Source of the DNA: Candidatus Atribacteria bacterium
GTDB taxonomy: Bacteria > Atribacterota > Atribacteria > Atribacterales > Atribacteraceae
NCBI GenBank assembly: GCA_026390275.1
Contig: JAPLGF010000227.1
Location: 1-9,961 of the forward strand
DNA length: 9,961 bases
Reading direction: 5' to 3'
The notes beneath the pieces are model-generated. The model was not told the origin of the DNA, searched no databases, and saw nothing but the letters and a program-made list of their open reading frames with translations. A program made the position numbers and the translations under genes. Shown one piece after another: positions 1-5,828 of the stretch (its first letter is position 1; the number at the start of each line of letters is the position of its first letter).

Positions 1-1
1 T

Positions 2-208
2 GGTGGCAAAAAAAAAGACCCGCTCATCCAGTGCCGGAAGAACCTGGTGGAAAACTGGGGATATACCGATGCCCAACTGAAGGCGGTGGAAGAAGAGATC
101 GCCCAGCAAATTGCCCGGGATGAAGCCTGGGCATTGGAGCAACCCAAACCGACCTTAGAATACGCCATCAGCAATGTGATGGTGCCGGTAGCGGGGAGGA
201 AAGCATGA
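2..208 (+). CDS. E1 component alpha subunit of a thiamine-diphosphate 2-oxoacid dehydrogenase (3' end only)
   Basis: The reading frame is open from the left edge (first full codon at base 2) to a TGA at 206-208, giving the last 68 residues. They resemble the C-terminal end of pyruvate/acetoin dehydrogenase E1 alpha subunits: a DPL segment near residue 6, where the family has a conserved DPI/DPL, then an amphipathic helix rich in Glu and Ala, and a final stretch with Pro-Lys-Pro. The catalytic thiamine-diphosphate motif (GDG...N) would lie upstream, outside the window. The identification rests mainly on the next gene, a clear E1 beta subunit whose start overlaps this stop by 4 bp (ATGA, 205-208), the usual arrangement of the two subunits of the alpha2beta2 decarboxylase. 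The substrate (pyruvate, acetoin, branched-chain or a sugar-derived 2-oxoacid) cannot be told from this fragment. Confidence 0.8.
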   Translation, partial: GGKKKDPLIQCRKNLVENWGYTDAQLKAVEEEIAQQIARDEAWALEQPKPTLEYAISNVMVPVAGRKA

Positions 209-1188
209 TGGAAAAACGGGAAATCACTTTTAAAGAAGCCATTCGGGAAGCACTCCAGGAAGAAATGAAACGGGATGAGTCCGTTATCATTATGGGAATC
301 GACGTGGGAGTGTGGGGAAACCTCTACGGATTCACCCGGGGGTTCGTTGATACCTTCGGTCGCGACCGGGTGATGGATACTCCCATTTCAGAAGCGGCGA
401 TTGCCGGATGTGGGTGTGGAGCGGCTGCCTCTGGACTTCGACCGGTCATCGAAATCATGTACATCGATTTCATCTCGATTGCCATGGATCAGATCATCAA
501 CCACGGTGCAAAATGGCACCAGCTCTCCGGAGGAAAAGTCAAGGTCCCCATGGTACTGATCACCAACGGGGGAGTGGGTCTGCGGAACTCTTCCCAGCAT
601 TCCCAGAGCTTTGAAAACTGGTTTGTCAACGTTCCGGGTCTCGTGACCGTGATGCCATCGAGTCCCTACGATGCCAAGGGTCTCCTGAAAGCCTCGATTC
701 GCGATGATAACCCGGTCATCTTCATCTACCCCAAGGGAGTTCTGAATGACAAAATGGCCGTTCCGGTGGAAGATTACCTCATTCCCCTGGGAGTAGCCGA
801 TGTAAAACGAGCCGGAAGTGATGTCTCCATCGTGGCCACCGGCTGGATGGTGGATCATGCCCTTTCTGCTGCCCAGGAACTGAACCGGGAGGGGATCGAG
901 TGCGAAGTGATCGATCCCCGCACCCTTTACCCCCTGGATGAAGAAAGCATTGCCCGTTCGGTACACAAAACCGGACGCTGCATGGTGGTGACGGAAGCTC
1001 CCGCCGCCGGTGGGTGGAGTGGAGAAGTTGCCAGCGTGGTGATGGAGCATTGCTTTGTAAGCCTGAAGAAACCGGTGCTGAGACTGGCCGGGATCCGTAC
1101 TGGCATCCCGTACGATAAGGATTTAGAAAGACAGGTCGTACCGGGGGTAAAAAACATCATTGAGGGAGTCAAGTCGCTGCTCGGATAA
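205..1188 (+). CDS. E1 component beta subunit of a thiamine-diphosphate 2-oxoacid dehydrogenase (pyruvate/acetoin dehydrogenase type)
   Basis: With the alpha subunit it should form the E1 decarboxylase, which removes CO2 from a 2-oxo substrate on thiamine diphosphate and passes the acyl unit on. The 327 residues match the usual beta-subunit length. Visible family features are TPISEAA (59-65), whose Glu63 is the residue expected to activate the cofactor, the segment around MDQIINHGAK (94-103), SQHSQS (130-135) followed by VPGL and the MPSSPYDAKGLLK stretch (150-162), and the C-terminal transketolase-like domain with VIDPRTLYPLD (235-245). A GGAGGA box (195-200) lies only 4 bases from the ATG at 205 but 7 from the ATG at 208, so the second Met may be the true start. 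The genes downstream concern sugars rather than E2 or E3, so the acyl acceptor is unknown. Family assignment is secure; substrate is not. Confidence 0.9.
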   Translation: MMEKREITFKEAIREALQEEMKRDESVIIMGIDVGVWGNLYGFTRGFVDTFGRDRVMDTPISEAAIAGCGCGAAASGLRPVIEIMYIDFISIAMDQIINHGAKWHQLSGGKVKVPMVLITNGGVGLRNSSQHSQSFENWFVNVPGLVTVMPSSPYDAKGLLKASIRDDNPVIFIYPKGVLNDKMAVPVEDYLIPLGVADVKRAGSDVSIVATGWMVDHALSAAQELNREGIECEVIDPRTLYPLDEESIARSVHKTGRCMVVTEAPAAGGWSGEVASVVMEHCFVSLKKPVLRLAGIRTGIPYDKDLERQVVPGVKNIIEGVKSLLG

Positions 1189-1206
1189 ACATTTAACGTT
1201 GAGGAT

Positions 1207-1256
1207 GGCCGTCATCTCCCTGGTTTGCCTCAACCAGATCCAGGAAGATGACGGCC
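1207..1256 (+). terminator. Strong intergenic hairpin, possible terminator or RNA-processing element
   Basis: A perfect 11-bp inverted repeat (1207-1217 with 1246-1256, GGCCGTCATCT and its complement) continues, after one mismatch, with 5 more pairs (1219-1223 with 1240-1244) around a 16-base loop. It begins 18 bases after the E1 beta stop. No long T run follows, only ATCTTTCTT, so it is a weak fit to a rho-independent terminator. It could instead attenuate transcription or protect the E1 mRNA end. The rest of this 147-bp gap holds no promoter I can support. Confidence 0.5.
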
Positions 1257-1335
1257 GGAATGATCTTTCTTAAATCAACAAACAGTACATTCAAAACAGA
1301 CATCGGGTACTTTTGAGTAAGAAGGGGAATACCAA

Positions 1336-2169
1336 GTGAAAACAAAAAAAAACATGGGATCAAAAATACTCATTTATCTCGCGGTTATTATTTCCATTTT
1401 TCCCATTTTCTGGGCTGTATCCACGTCGTTCAAGGAACCGGCAGATTCTTTGAAACCCACGGTGATTCCCTTTGTGACCTATAAGCCAACCATCATCAGT
1501 TGGCAAAGGGAGTTTACCCTGGCTGGTGAGGAATTGCGGCGTGACATGACTAACAGTCTGGTCATCGCGGTTTTCAGTACGGCCATTGCCTTGTTGATTG
1601 GAGGATTGGCCGGGTATAGCCTGTCCCGTTTCCGTTTCTACCGGGTAAAAAATAGTGACATCAATATGTGGATCCTCTCACAAATTTTTATCCCACCGGT
1701 GGTGGTCGTCATCCCCATCTTCATCATGATGCAATTCCTGCATATCCTGGATACTCCCCTTTCTTTGATCCTGGCACACACCACCTTCAACATCCCCATC
1801 GCCACTCTGCTCATGCGGGATGTTTTCATGGGGGTCCCGGTGGATATCGAAGAATCCGCCATGGTAGATGGCTGCTCCCGGTTGCATGCCCTGTGGAAAG
1901 TCGTCCTTCCCCTCTGTGCTCCGGCCGTGGTTTCCGCCGCCATCCTTTGTTTTTCCTTCTCCTGGAATGAGTTCGTCTTCGCCCTGACTTTGAGTTACGA
2001 TAATGCCACCACCATTCCCTTGCTGGTGGCCGGTTCCCGCCATACGCAGGGCATTCAGTTCGGGGTCCTCGGCGTCCGATCCGTCTTAGCCATTCTTCCC
2101 CCCGCCATTTTTGCCATGTTCATCCAACGCTATATCGTACGAGGACTCACCTTTGGGGCTATCAAGTAA
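1336..2169 (+). CDS. ABC sugar transporter permease, MalG/UgpE type (CUT1 class)
   Basis: This is an inner-membrane permease of a carbohydrate ABC importer, 277 residues, the normal length for MalG-type subunits. About six hydrophobic segments can be picked out (near 10-30, 72-95, 112-133, 140-160, 195-220, 243-263). The cytoplasmic coupling loop that contacts the ATPase is clear at 172-193: EES then MVDGCS and KVVLPL, close to the EAA consensus (EAA...DGA...LP). The start is GTG, supported by AGGGGA (1323-1328) seven bases upstream and an in-frame stop at 1318-1320. No MalF-type partner, matching binding protein or ATPase is adjacent, so it is an orphan here: either it works with subunits encoded elsewhere or the rest of the operon was lost. 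The downstream binding protein is of the other (ribose-type) class. Confidence 0.9.
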   Translation: MKTKKNMGSKILIYLAVIISIFPIFWAVSTSFKEPADSLKPTVIPFVTYKPTIISWQREFTLAGEELRRDMTNSLVIAVFSTAIALLIGGLAGYSLSRFRFYRVKNSDINMWILSQIFIPPVVVVIPIFIMMQFLHILDTPLSLILAHTTFNIPIATLLMRDVFMGVPVDIEESAMVDGCSRLHALWKVVLPLCAPAVVSAAILCFSFSWNEFVFALTLSYDNATTIPLLVAGSRHTQGIQFGVLGVRSVLAILPPAIFAMFIQRYIVRGLTFGAIK

Positions 2170-2241
2170 AAAAATGAGATTTCAACAGATCAATCGTTCC
2201 ACAGTTCAATAAATTAACATTCTTTTAAAGGAGATCAGGTC

Positions 2242-3099
2242 ATGAAACTGGGAATCAATACCTTTCTCTACGAATTGGCAAAATATCCTTTCCAGAAAAC
2301 ACTGGAAAGTGTGAAAAACCTGGGGTTTCAGTATGTCGATGTGGTCGCATATAACTCCCTGGACCCCACCCGGATGACAGCCGGGGAAAAGAAAAATTTT
2401 TTGAACCAGTTTAAAGATCTGGGGTTGGTGTCTTCACAACTCCTGATGATCGGTACCCGGGATATCGCCTCACCAGATTCGGTGATCAAGAAAAAAACCA
2501 TGGACTATATGAAAAAATGTGCGGATCTCCAGCTCTTGTTGGGTGGGAAACAGGTACTGGTGTGCTGGGGGGGAGGGATCTATGACGTCTCCCTGTTGAA
2601 AGCACAGTCCTGGATCAACTCCGTCGAGATGATTCACAAGTATGCGGAGTGGGCAAAAGGGCAGGGGATTCTCATCAGTCTGGAAATGGACCCCCATGTC
2701 TTTTTTGTGGTGAACAACATGGAGAAGATGGCCCGCTTTCTGGAGGACATTCAGATGCCCAATGTGTTCCCGAACGTCGATATTGGACATCTGTGCATCA
2801 CCCGGGAAGCTCCTCATATCCTTAACAAATTTAAAGACCGGATTCTTCATGTTCATATCAGTGAAACCAGTTCCTTTGAACACACCAACAGCATCATCGG
2901 GAGTGGAGTGGCTGACTTCCGGGCTTACGTTGATCAGACCATCGAACTGGGAATCGAAGAAACCTGCCAGAAGTACGAGGAAGTCGCCGTGGCGGCAATT
3001 GAGATGGGTGATCCGAATATCGTGGTCGATGATCCGGAACGCTGGATCCAGCAAAGTCTCCTGTGCCTGCGACGGGTACTCCCGGAAATCACCGTCTGA
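2242..3099 (+). CDS. Sugar phosphate isomerase/epimerase-like TIM-barrel protein
   Basis: This 285-residue protein belongs to the xylose isomerase-like TIM-barrel superfamily (AP endonuclease 2 fold), which includes keto-sugar 3-epimerases, inosose dehydratases and hydroxypyruvate isomerases. It starts with the typical first strand MKLGINTF. The expected metal ligands are visible in order: Glu148 (ISLEMD), Asp180 (NVDIGH) with His183 just after, His205 (HVHISE) and Glu254 (AIEMGD), matching the Glu-Asp-His-Glu set that holds Mn2+ or Co2+ in D-tagatose 3-epimerase relatives. AAAGGAG (2227-2233) lies 8 bases before the ATG. It follows the permease by 72 bp and precedes the sugar-binding protein, so it most likely isomerises or epimerises the imported sugar or a derivative. 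All catalytic positions look intact, unlike the binding protein next door. The exact substrate cannot be inferred from sequence alone. Confidence 0.85.
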   Translation: MKLGINTFLYELAKYPFQKTLESVKNLGFQYVDVVAYNSLDPTRMTAGEKKNFLNQFKDLGLVSSQLLMIGTRDIASPDSVIKKKTMDYMKKCADLQLLLGGKQVLVCWGGGIYDVSLLKAQSWINSVEMIHKYAEWAKGQGILISLEMDPHVFFVVNNMEKMARFLEDIQMPNVFPNVDIGHLCITREAPHILNKFKDRILHVHISETSSFEHTNSIIGSGVADFRAYVDQTIELGIEETCQKYEEVAVAAIEMGDPNIVVDDPERWIQQSLLCLRRVLPEITV

Positions 3100-3159
3100 G
3101 CCACAGGCAATTCTGTCATACCCACTACCGGGCAATCAATCCAGGGGGATTCCTGAGAC

Positions 3160-4092
3160 ATGACCTGTCGACCTGAAGTGATAAACGGGAAAAGAGTTGG
3201 TACTTTATTTTTTGTCATCATCAAGGTGCTTGTTTTTTTTATTTTCCCGAAAAATGTCTGTGCCCGGGTGTACACTTTCGCCTGGGTTCCGCCCCCGGTC
3301 AGTAATCCGGTGTACTATCTCGGACGGGATGCCGCACTGGCCAAAGCCCAAGAGATAAAAGAGAGAAATGGCGATGAAATCAAGGTTCTCTATGTCGGTT
3401 CTGAGACAATGGAGCCGGCGCAACAGGAACAGATCATCCGGGAGCTGATCGCAAAAAAAGTGAATGGGATCGCGGTCGCCTCCGGTGAACGAAACTCCCT
3501 CACCGGGGTCATCGATCAGGCGGTTCAGGCTGGCATCCCGGTCCTGTGCTGGGATATCGATTGTCCCGCCAGCCAGCGTTTTTTGGGACCGAGTGGCCGG
3601 ATTGCCGTCCTCACCGGTGATCCCAAAAATGAGGTCACCACGGAACGGATGAGAGGTTTCACGGATGTTCTCCAGGATTATCCCGATCTGCGCGTGATCA
3701 CTTCGGTAAACGGGCAGATCGATGCGATCAGCTCCGCCCAGGCCGTGGAGGATGCCTTGCGGAAACACCCCGATTTGAATGGATGGTACTTCACCGATGC
3801 CTGGCCTTTCTCCCGGGTAGATGCCATGCCCACCTGGAAAAAGCTGACGGAGGCCGGAACCCTCATGAACATCGCTTCCGGACGCCTCCCGGCGGACTTG
3901 GACTTTCTTAATCGGGGTTTCATCAAAAATTACGCCCCGATCCGGTTCTGGTACTGGGGATACTATGCCATCGAAGCTCTGTACCAGTCAGTGGCCGAAA
4001 AAAAGTCTTTTAACCGGTATTTTGATCCCATCGCGGATCAACCCAGTTCGGAAACATGCCAGTGCGAAAACAGGCGGGTGATGTTCTGGTGA
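3160..4092 (+). CDS. Sugar-binding periplasmic protein, ribose-type (RbsB-like), apparently internally deleted
   Basis: Residues 13-29 form a hydrophobic export signal with a possible cleavage after VCA (33-35), followed by a mature domain resembling the type I periplasmic binding fold of RbsB-like proteins: repeated use of a GI/GIAV strand (103-107), a GIPVLCWD segment (125-132), GRIAVLTGDP (146-155), HPDLNG (203-208) and RFWYWGYYAIEALY (262-275). It should capture a monosaccharide outside the membrane. Two oddities stand out. Between Phe141-Leu-Gly and Ser145-Gly-Arg the family normally carries about 20-25 residues (the second half of the crossover, with a TDN/AGxxAG-type stretch); here they are missing in frame. 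The last 20 residues (from Asp289) do not look like the family's usual end. The ribosome binding site is mediocre (GGGGGA about 12 bases upstream). It may be a decaying gene. The fold assignment is sound; function is doubtful. Confidence 0.75.
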   Translation: MTCRPEVINGKRVGTLFFVIIKVLVFFIFPKNVCARVYTFAWVPPPVSNPVYYLGRDAALAKAQEIKERNGDEIKVLYVGSETMEPAQQEQIIRELIAKKVNGIAVASGERNSLTGVIDQAVQAGIPVLCWDIDCPASQRFLGPSGRIAVLTGDPKNEVTTERMRGFTDVLQDYPDLRVITSVNGQIDAISSAQAVEDALRKHPDLNGWYFTDAWPFSRVDAMPTWKKLTEAGTLMNIASGRLPADLDFLNRGFIKNYAPIRFWYWGYYAIEALYQSVAEKKSFNRYFDPIADQPSSETCQCENRRVMFW

Positions 4093-5051
4093 TCGAACGG
4101 GAAAAGAATAAATATGATAAGAATCAGCTCATGTACCAGATCGCCCGGTTGTATTACGAAGAAGAAAGAACCCAACAGCAGATTTCCGATGAAATGGGGA
4201 TCTCCCGCCAACAAGTCCAACGACTGCTGGACAACGCCCGGAGCGAAGGACTGGTACAGATCCGGGTCATCAATCCCTTCGGTTCCTTCGAAACCATCGA
4301 AAAGAAACTGGAAAGTCGCTACCACCTGAAAAAAGCCATCGTCGTCGGGAGCCCTCTCGATGATGAGAACATGGTGCGGAAGAACATCGGTCGGGCAACA
4401 GCCCGGTATTTAGAGAACATCTTAATTGATACCAACGTCGTCGGGCTGGGCTGGGGCTACACCCTCTCCGAAGTCCTTCGCTACTTCGATCCGGATCACA
4501 AGATCAGCATCACCGCCGTCCCCTTGGTGGGAGGAGTGAGTAATGTTCCTTCGGAATACCAGACCAACGAGATGACCCGCCGGTTTGCCGAAAAAGCCGG
4601 GGGCATCGCCGTCCCATTTTATGCTCCCGCCATCGTGGACCACGAGGATATCGCCAAGCAACTTCTGTCCGACAACAACCTCAAAATCGTCACCGAACTC
4701 TGGAAGAAAATGAACGTCGCCGTTCTAAGCATGGGAAAGGCACTGTTCAAGGGGTCGTTGATCCCGGATTTTTATCACAAGAATGAGTACCTGTTTTCTG
4801 CTCTGGGGGTGACCCAGGCGGTGGGGGAGATCGCCTTTCATCTCCTCCGCCAGGACGGCACCCTCTACAACTCTTACTTCAGCAAGCGAGTGGTGGGCAT
4901 CTCTCTTGAACAATTGAAGCAAACCAACCTGGTCATCGGTATCGCTGGTTGTCTCTGGAAAAAAGACATCATTACCGCCGTACTCCGCGGCGGCCACATC
5001 CACGTCCTGGTCACCGACGAACACGTCGCCCGGGAAATAGTGAAAGAGTAA
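4089..5051 (+). CDS. SorC/DeoR-type sugar-responsive transcriptional regulator
   Basis: This is a DNA-binding regulator of the SorC family, whose C-terminal domain binds a phosphorylated sugar. I prefer the GTG at 4089: it overlaps the previous stop (GTGA), has GGTGAT (4077-4082) six bases upstream, and puts the helix-turn-helix at the usual distance from the N-terminus (320 residues). The alternative ATG at 4056 adds 11 residues and has no visible ribosome binding site. The helix-turn-helix is at about 29-50 (TQQQISDEMGISRQQVQRLL). The effector domain shows GWGYTLSEVL (121-130), AVGEIAF (244-250) and the closing RGGHIHVLVTDEHVA stretch (300-314), all typical of SorC proteins. As the last gene of the sugar cluster it probably controls that cluster, with a sugar phosphate made by the local enzymes as a likely signal. 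The operator should lie upstream of the window's left edge. Confidence 0.9.
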   Translation: MIEREKNKYDKNQLMYQIARLYYEEERTQQQISDEMGISRQQVQRLLDNARSEGLVQIRVINPFGSFETIEKKLESRYHLKKAIVVGSPLDDENMVRKNIGRATARYLENILIDTNVVGLGWGYTLSEVLRYFDPDHKISITAVPLVGGVSNVPSEYQTNEMTRRFAEKAGGIAVPFYAPAIVDHEDIAKQLLSDNNLKIVTELWKKMNVAVLSMGKALFKGSLIPDFYHKNEYLFSALGVTQAVGEIAFHLLRQDGTLYNSYFSKRVVGISLEQLKQTNLVIGIAGCLWKKDIITAVLRGGHIHVLVTDEHVAREIVKE

Positions 5052-5056
5052 GGAAA

Positions 5057-5096
5057 AATAAATAATGAATGGTCTATTGACCATTCATTATTTATT
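5057..5096. terminator. Perfect 18-bp palindrome, bidirectional terminator between convergent genes
   Basis: Positions 5057-5074 and 5079-5096 are exact reverse complements around a TATT loop. It lies between the stop of the SorC gene (5051) and the stop of the minus-strand gene (5113). Read on the minus strand, the stem is followed by TTTTT (complement of 5052-5056), a canonical rho-independent layout. Read on the plus strand, the T-rich 3' arm serves less well. The AT-rich, perfectly symmetric form would also fit a dispersed extragenic palindrome. Confidence 0.75.
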
Positions 5097-5112
5097 AATA
5101 GTAAAAGAATTT

Positions 5113-5673
5113 TTACCGACCGCATCCCCCACCGGGTTTATTCTGGTTCTGATGCATCCCGCAACCCATCATGCCACCACCCTGTCTGCATCCTCCACCA
5201 CAATTTCCCTGCTGATTCTGGTTATTGTCACATCCGTCACAATCGCCGGAGCAGGACCCGTCACCGTTCTGCTGTCCTTTTCCAGTCTCACTCCCATTTC
5301 CTGCCCATACCGGTTTCCCATTCACATCGCGCAGCTGATAGACCTTCCCATTGACGTTGAGTGAATAGGGGATGAACACCTTGTCTTTCACGTATTCACC
5401 CTGGAGAGTAATCGAAGCATTCACCGAAAAGTCCTGCGCTTGATACTGTCCAACCGGACCCAGTTTTACGTCCACCACTTTCCCATTCACATTCACCAGG
5501 AGCTCCGCCTGGGGAGGGATGATATCCACACTCTGAATCGTCCCCTTGATTTCCTCTGTCTTCCCGGTCAACTCCCGTCCATAATTCCTGCCCATACCCC
5601 GGGCCAGCGCATAACTCCCCAGAACGAGAACAAGAATCGTCACCAGTATCAGAACCTTCCATGTTTTTTTCAT
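5113..5673 (-). CDS. Small exported protein with OB-like domain and Cys/Gly-rich C-terminal tail, putative metal binding
   Basis: I do not recognise a named gene. Counting from the ATG at 5673 (186 residues), residues 1-24 are a clear signal peptide (KK, a long Leu/Val/Ile core, then YALA as cleavage site). Residues about 40-125 form a small all-beta region (EIKGTIQSVD, VNGKVVDVKLGP, ITLQGEYV, VNGKVYQLRDVNGKPVW) that resembles OB-fold proteins of the DUF5666 kind. From about 126 the chain is low complexity and carries seven Cys (141, 145, 148, 158, 162, 171, 184), plus a Met-rich MMGCGMH segment with His174, suggesting metal binding outside the membrane. AAGGAG (5684-5689) directly abuts the upstream ATG at 5682 but is 9 bases from the ATG at 5673, so I chose the latter. 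It is divergent from a metal-type P-type ATPase, which hints at a linked role. Function is inferred only. Confidence 0.75.
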   Translation of the reverse strand: MKKTWKVLILVTILVLVLGSYALARGMGRNYGRELTGKTEEIKGTIQSVDIIPPQAELLVNVNGKVVDVKLGPVGQYQAQDFSVNASITLQGEYVKDKVFIPYSLNVNGKVYQLRDVNGKPVWAGNGSETGKGQQNGDGSCSGDCDGCDNNQNQQGNCGGGCRQGGGMMGCGMHQNQNKPGGGCGR

Positions 5674-5703
5674 GTTTTCCATCTCCTTCGTTTGTTATTT
5701 CTG

Positions 5704-5732
5704 TGAACAGTCTAGGCCCCTTTCCTTATAAT
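5704..5732 (+). promoter_or_regulatory. Candidate sigma-70-type promoter of the P-type ATPase gene
   Basis: TGAACA (5704-5709, four of six matches to TTGACA) and a perfect TATAAT (5727-5732) are separated by 17 bases, the optimal spacing. Transcription would begin near 5739 and give a leader of about 90 bases before the ATPase start. The AT-rich -10 region also reads TTATAA on the minus strand, but I found no convincing -35 for the opposite gene. Confidence 0.55.
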
Positions 5733-5764
5733 CGCCTTAGAAAGAGATTAATGTTTGGAAAGAA

Positions 5765-5797
5765 ACAGTGAAGTTACTCGTCACTGTATTTTCAGTG
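5765..5797. promoter_or_regulatory. Inverted repeat in the ATPase leader, possible operator or leader hairpin
   Basis: ACAGTGA (5765-5771) and TCACTGT (5781-5787) are perfect inverted arms around 9 bases, and a further CAGTG (5793-5797) makes a second, overlapping pair with CACTG (5782-5786). The element sits downstream of the likely start of transcription and upstream of the ribosome binding site, so it could be a repressor site or two competing hairpins in the mRNA leader. Its role is not known. Confidence 0.35.
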
Positions 5798-5828
5798 TAC
5801 AATACCGGTAAGAGAGGAGGGATCTGCC

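Noticed and set aside
388..1050. A 220-residue minus-strand frame inside the E1 beta gene
   Set aside because: It is an antisense shadow of a conserved gene, rich in His and Gly as expected from reversed codons, with no family resemblance.
2470..3135. A 221-residue minus-strand frame inside the isomerase gene
   Set aside because: It is an antisense shadow of a gene whose metal ligands are intact. No ribosome binding site or recognisable domain.
4056..4092. Possible frameshift joining the binding protein to the SorC frame
   Set aside because: The alternative frame has a stop at 4023-4025 and gives no better match to the binding protein's usual end. A GTG start at 4089 with its own ribosome binding site explains the overlap.
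5798..5803. TACAAT as a second -10 box closer to the ATPase start
   Set aside because: The matching -35 position reads TTACTC, a poor fit; the upstream TGAACA-N17-TATAAT pair is clearly better.
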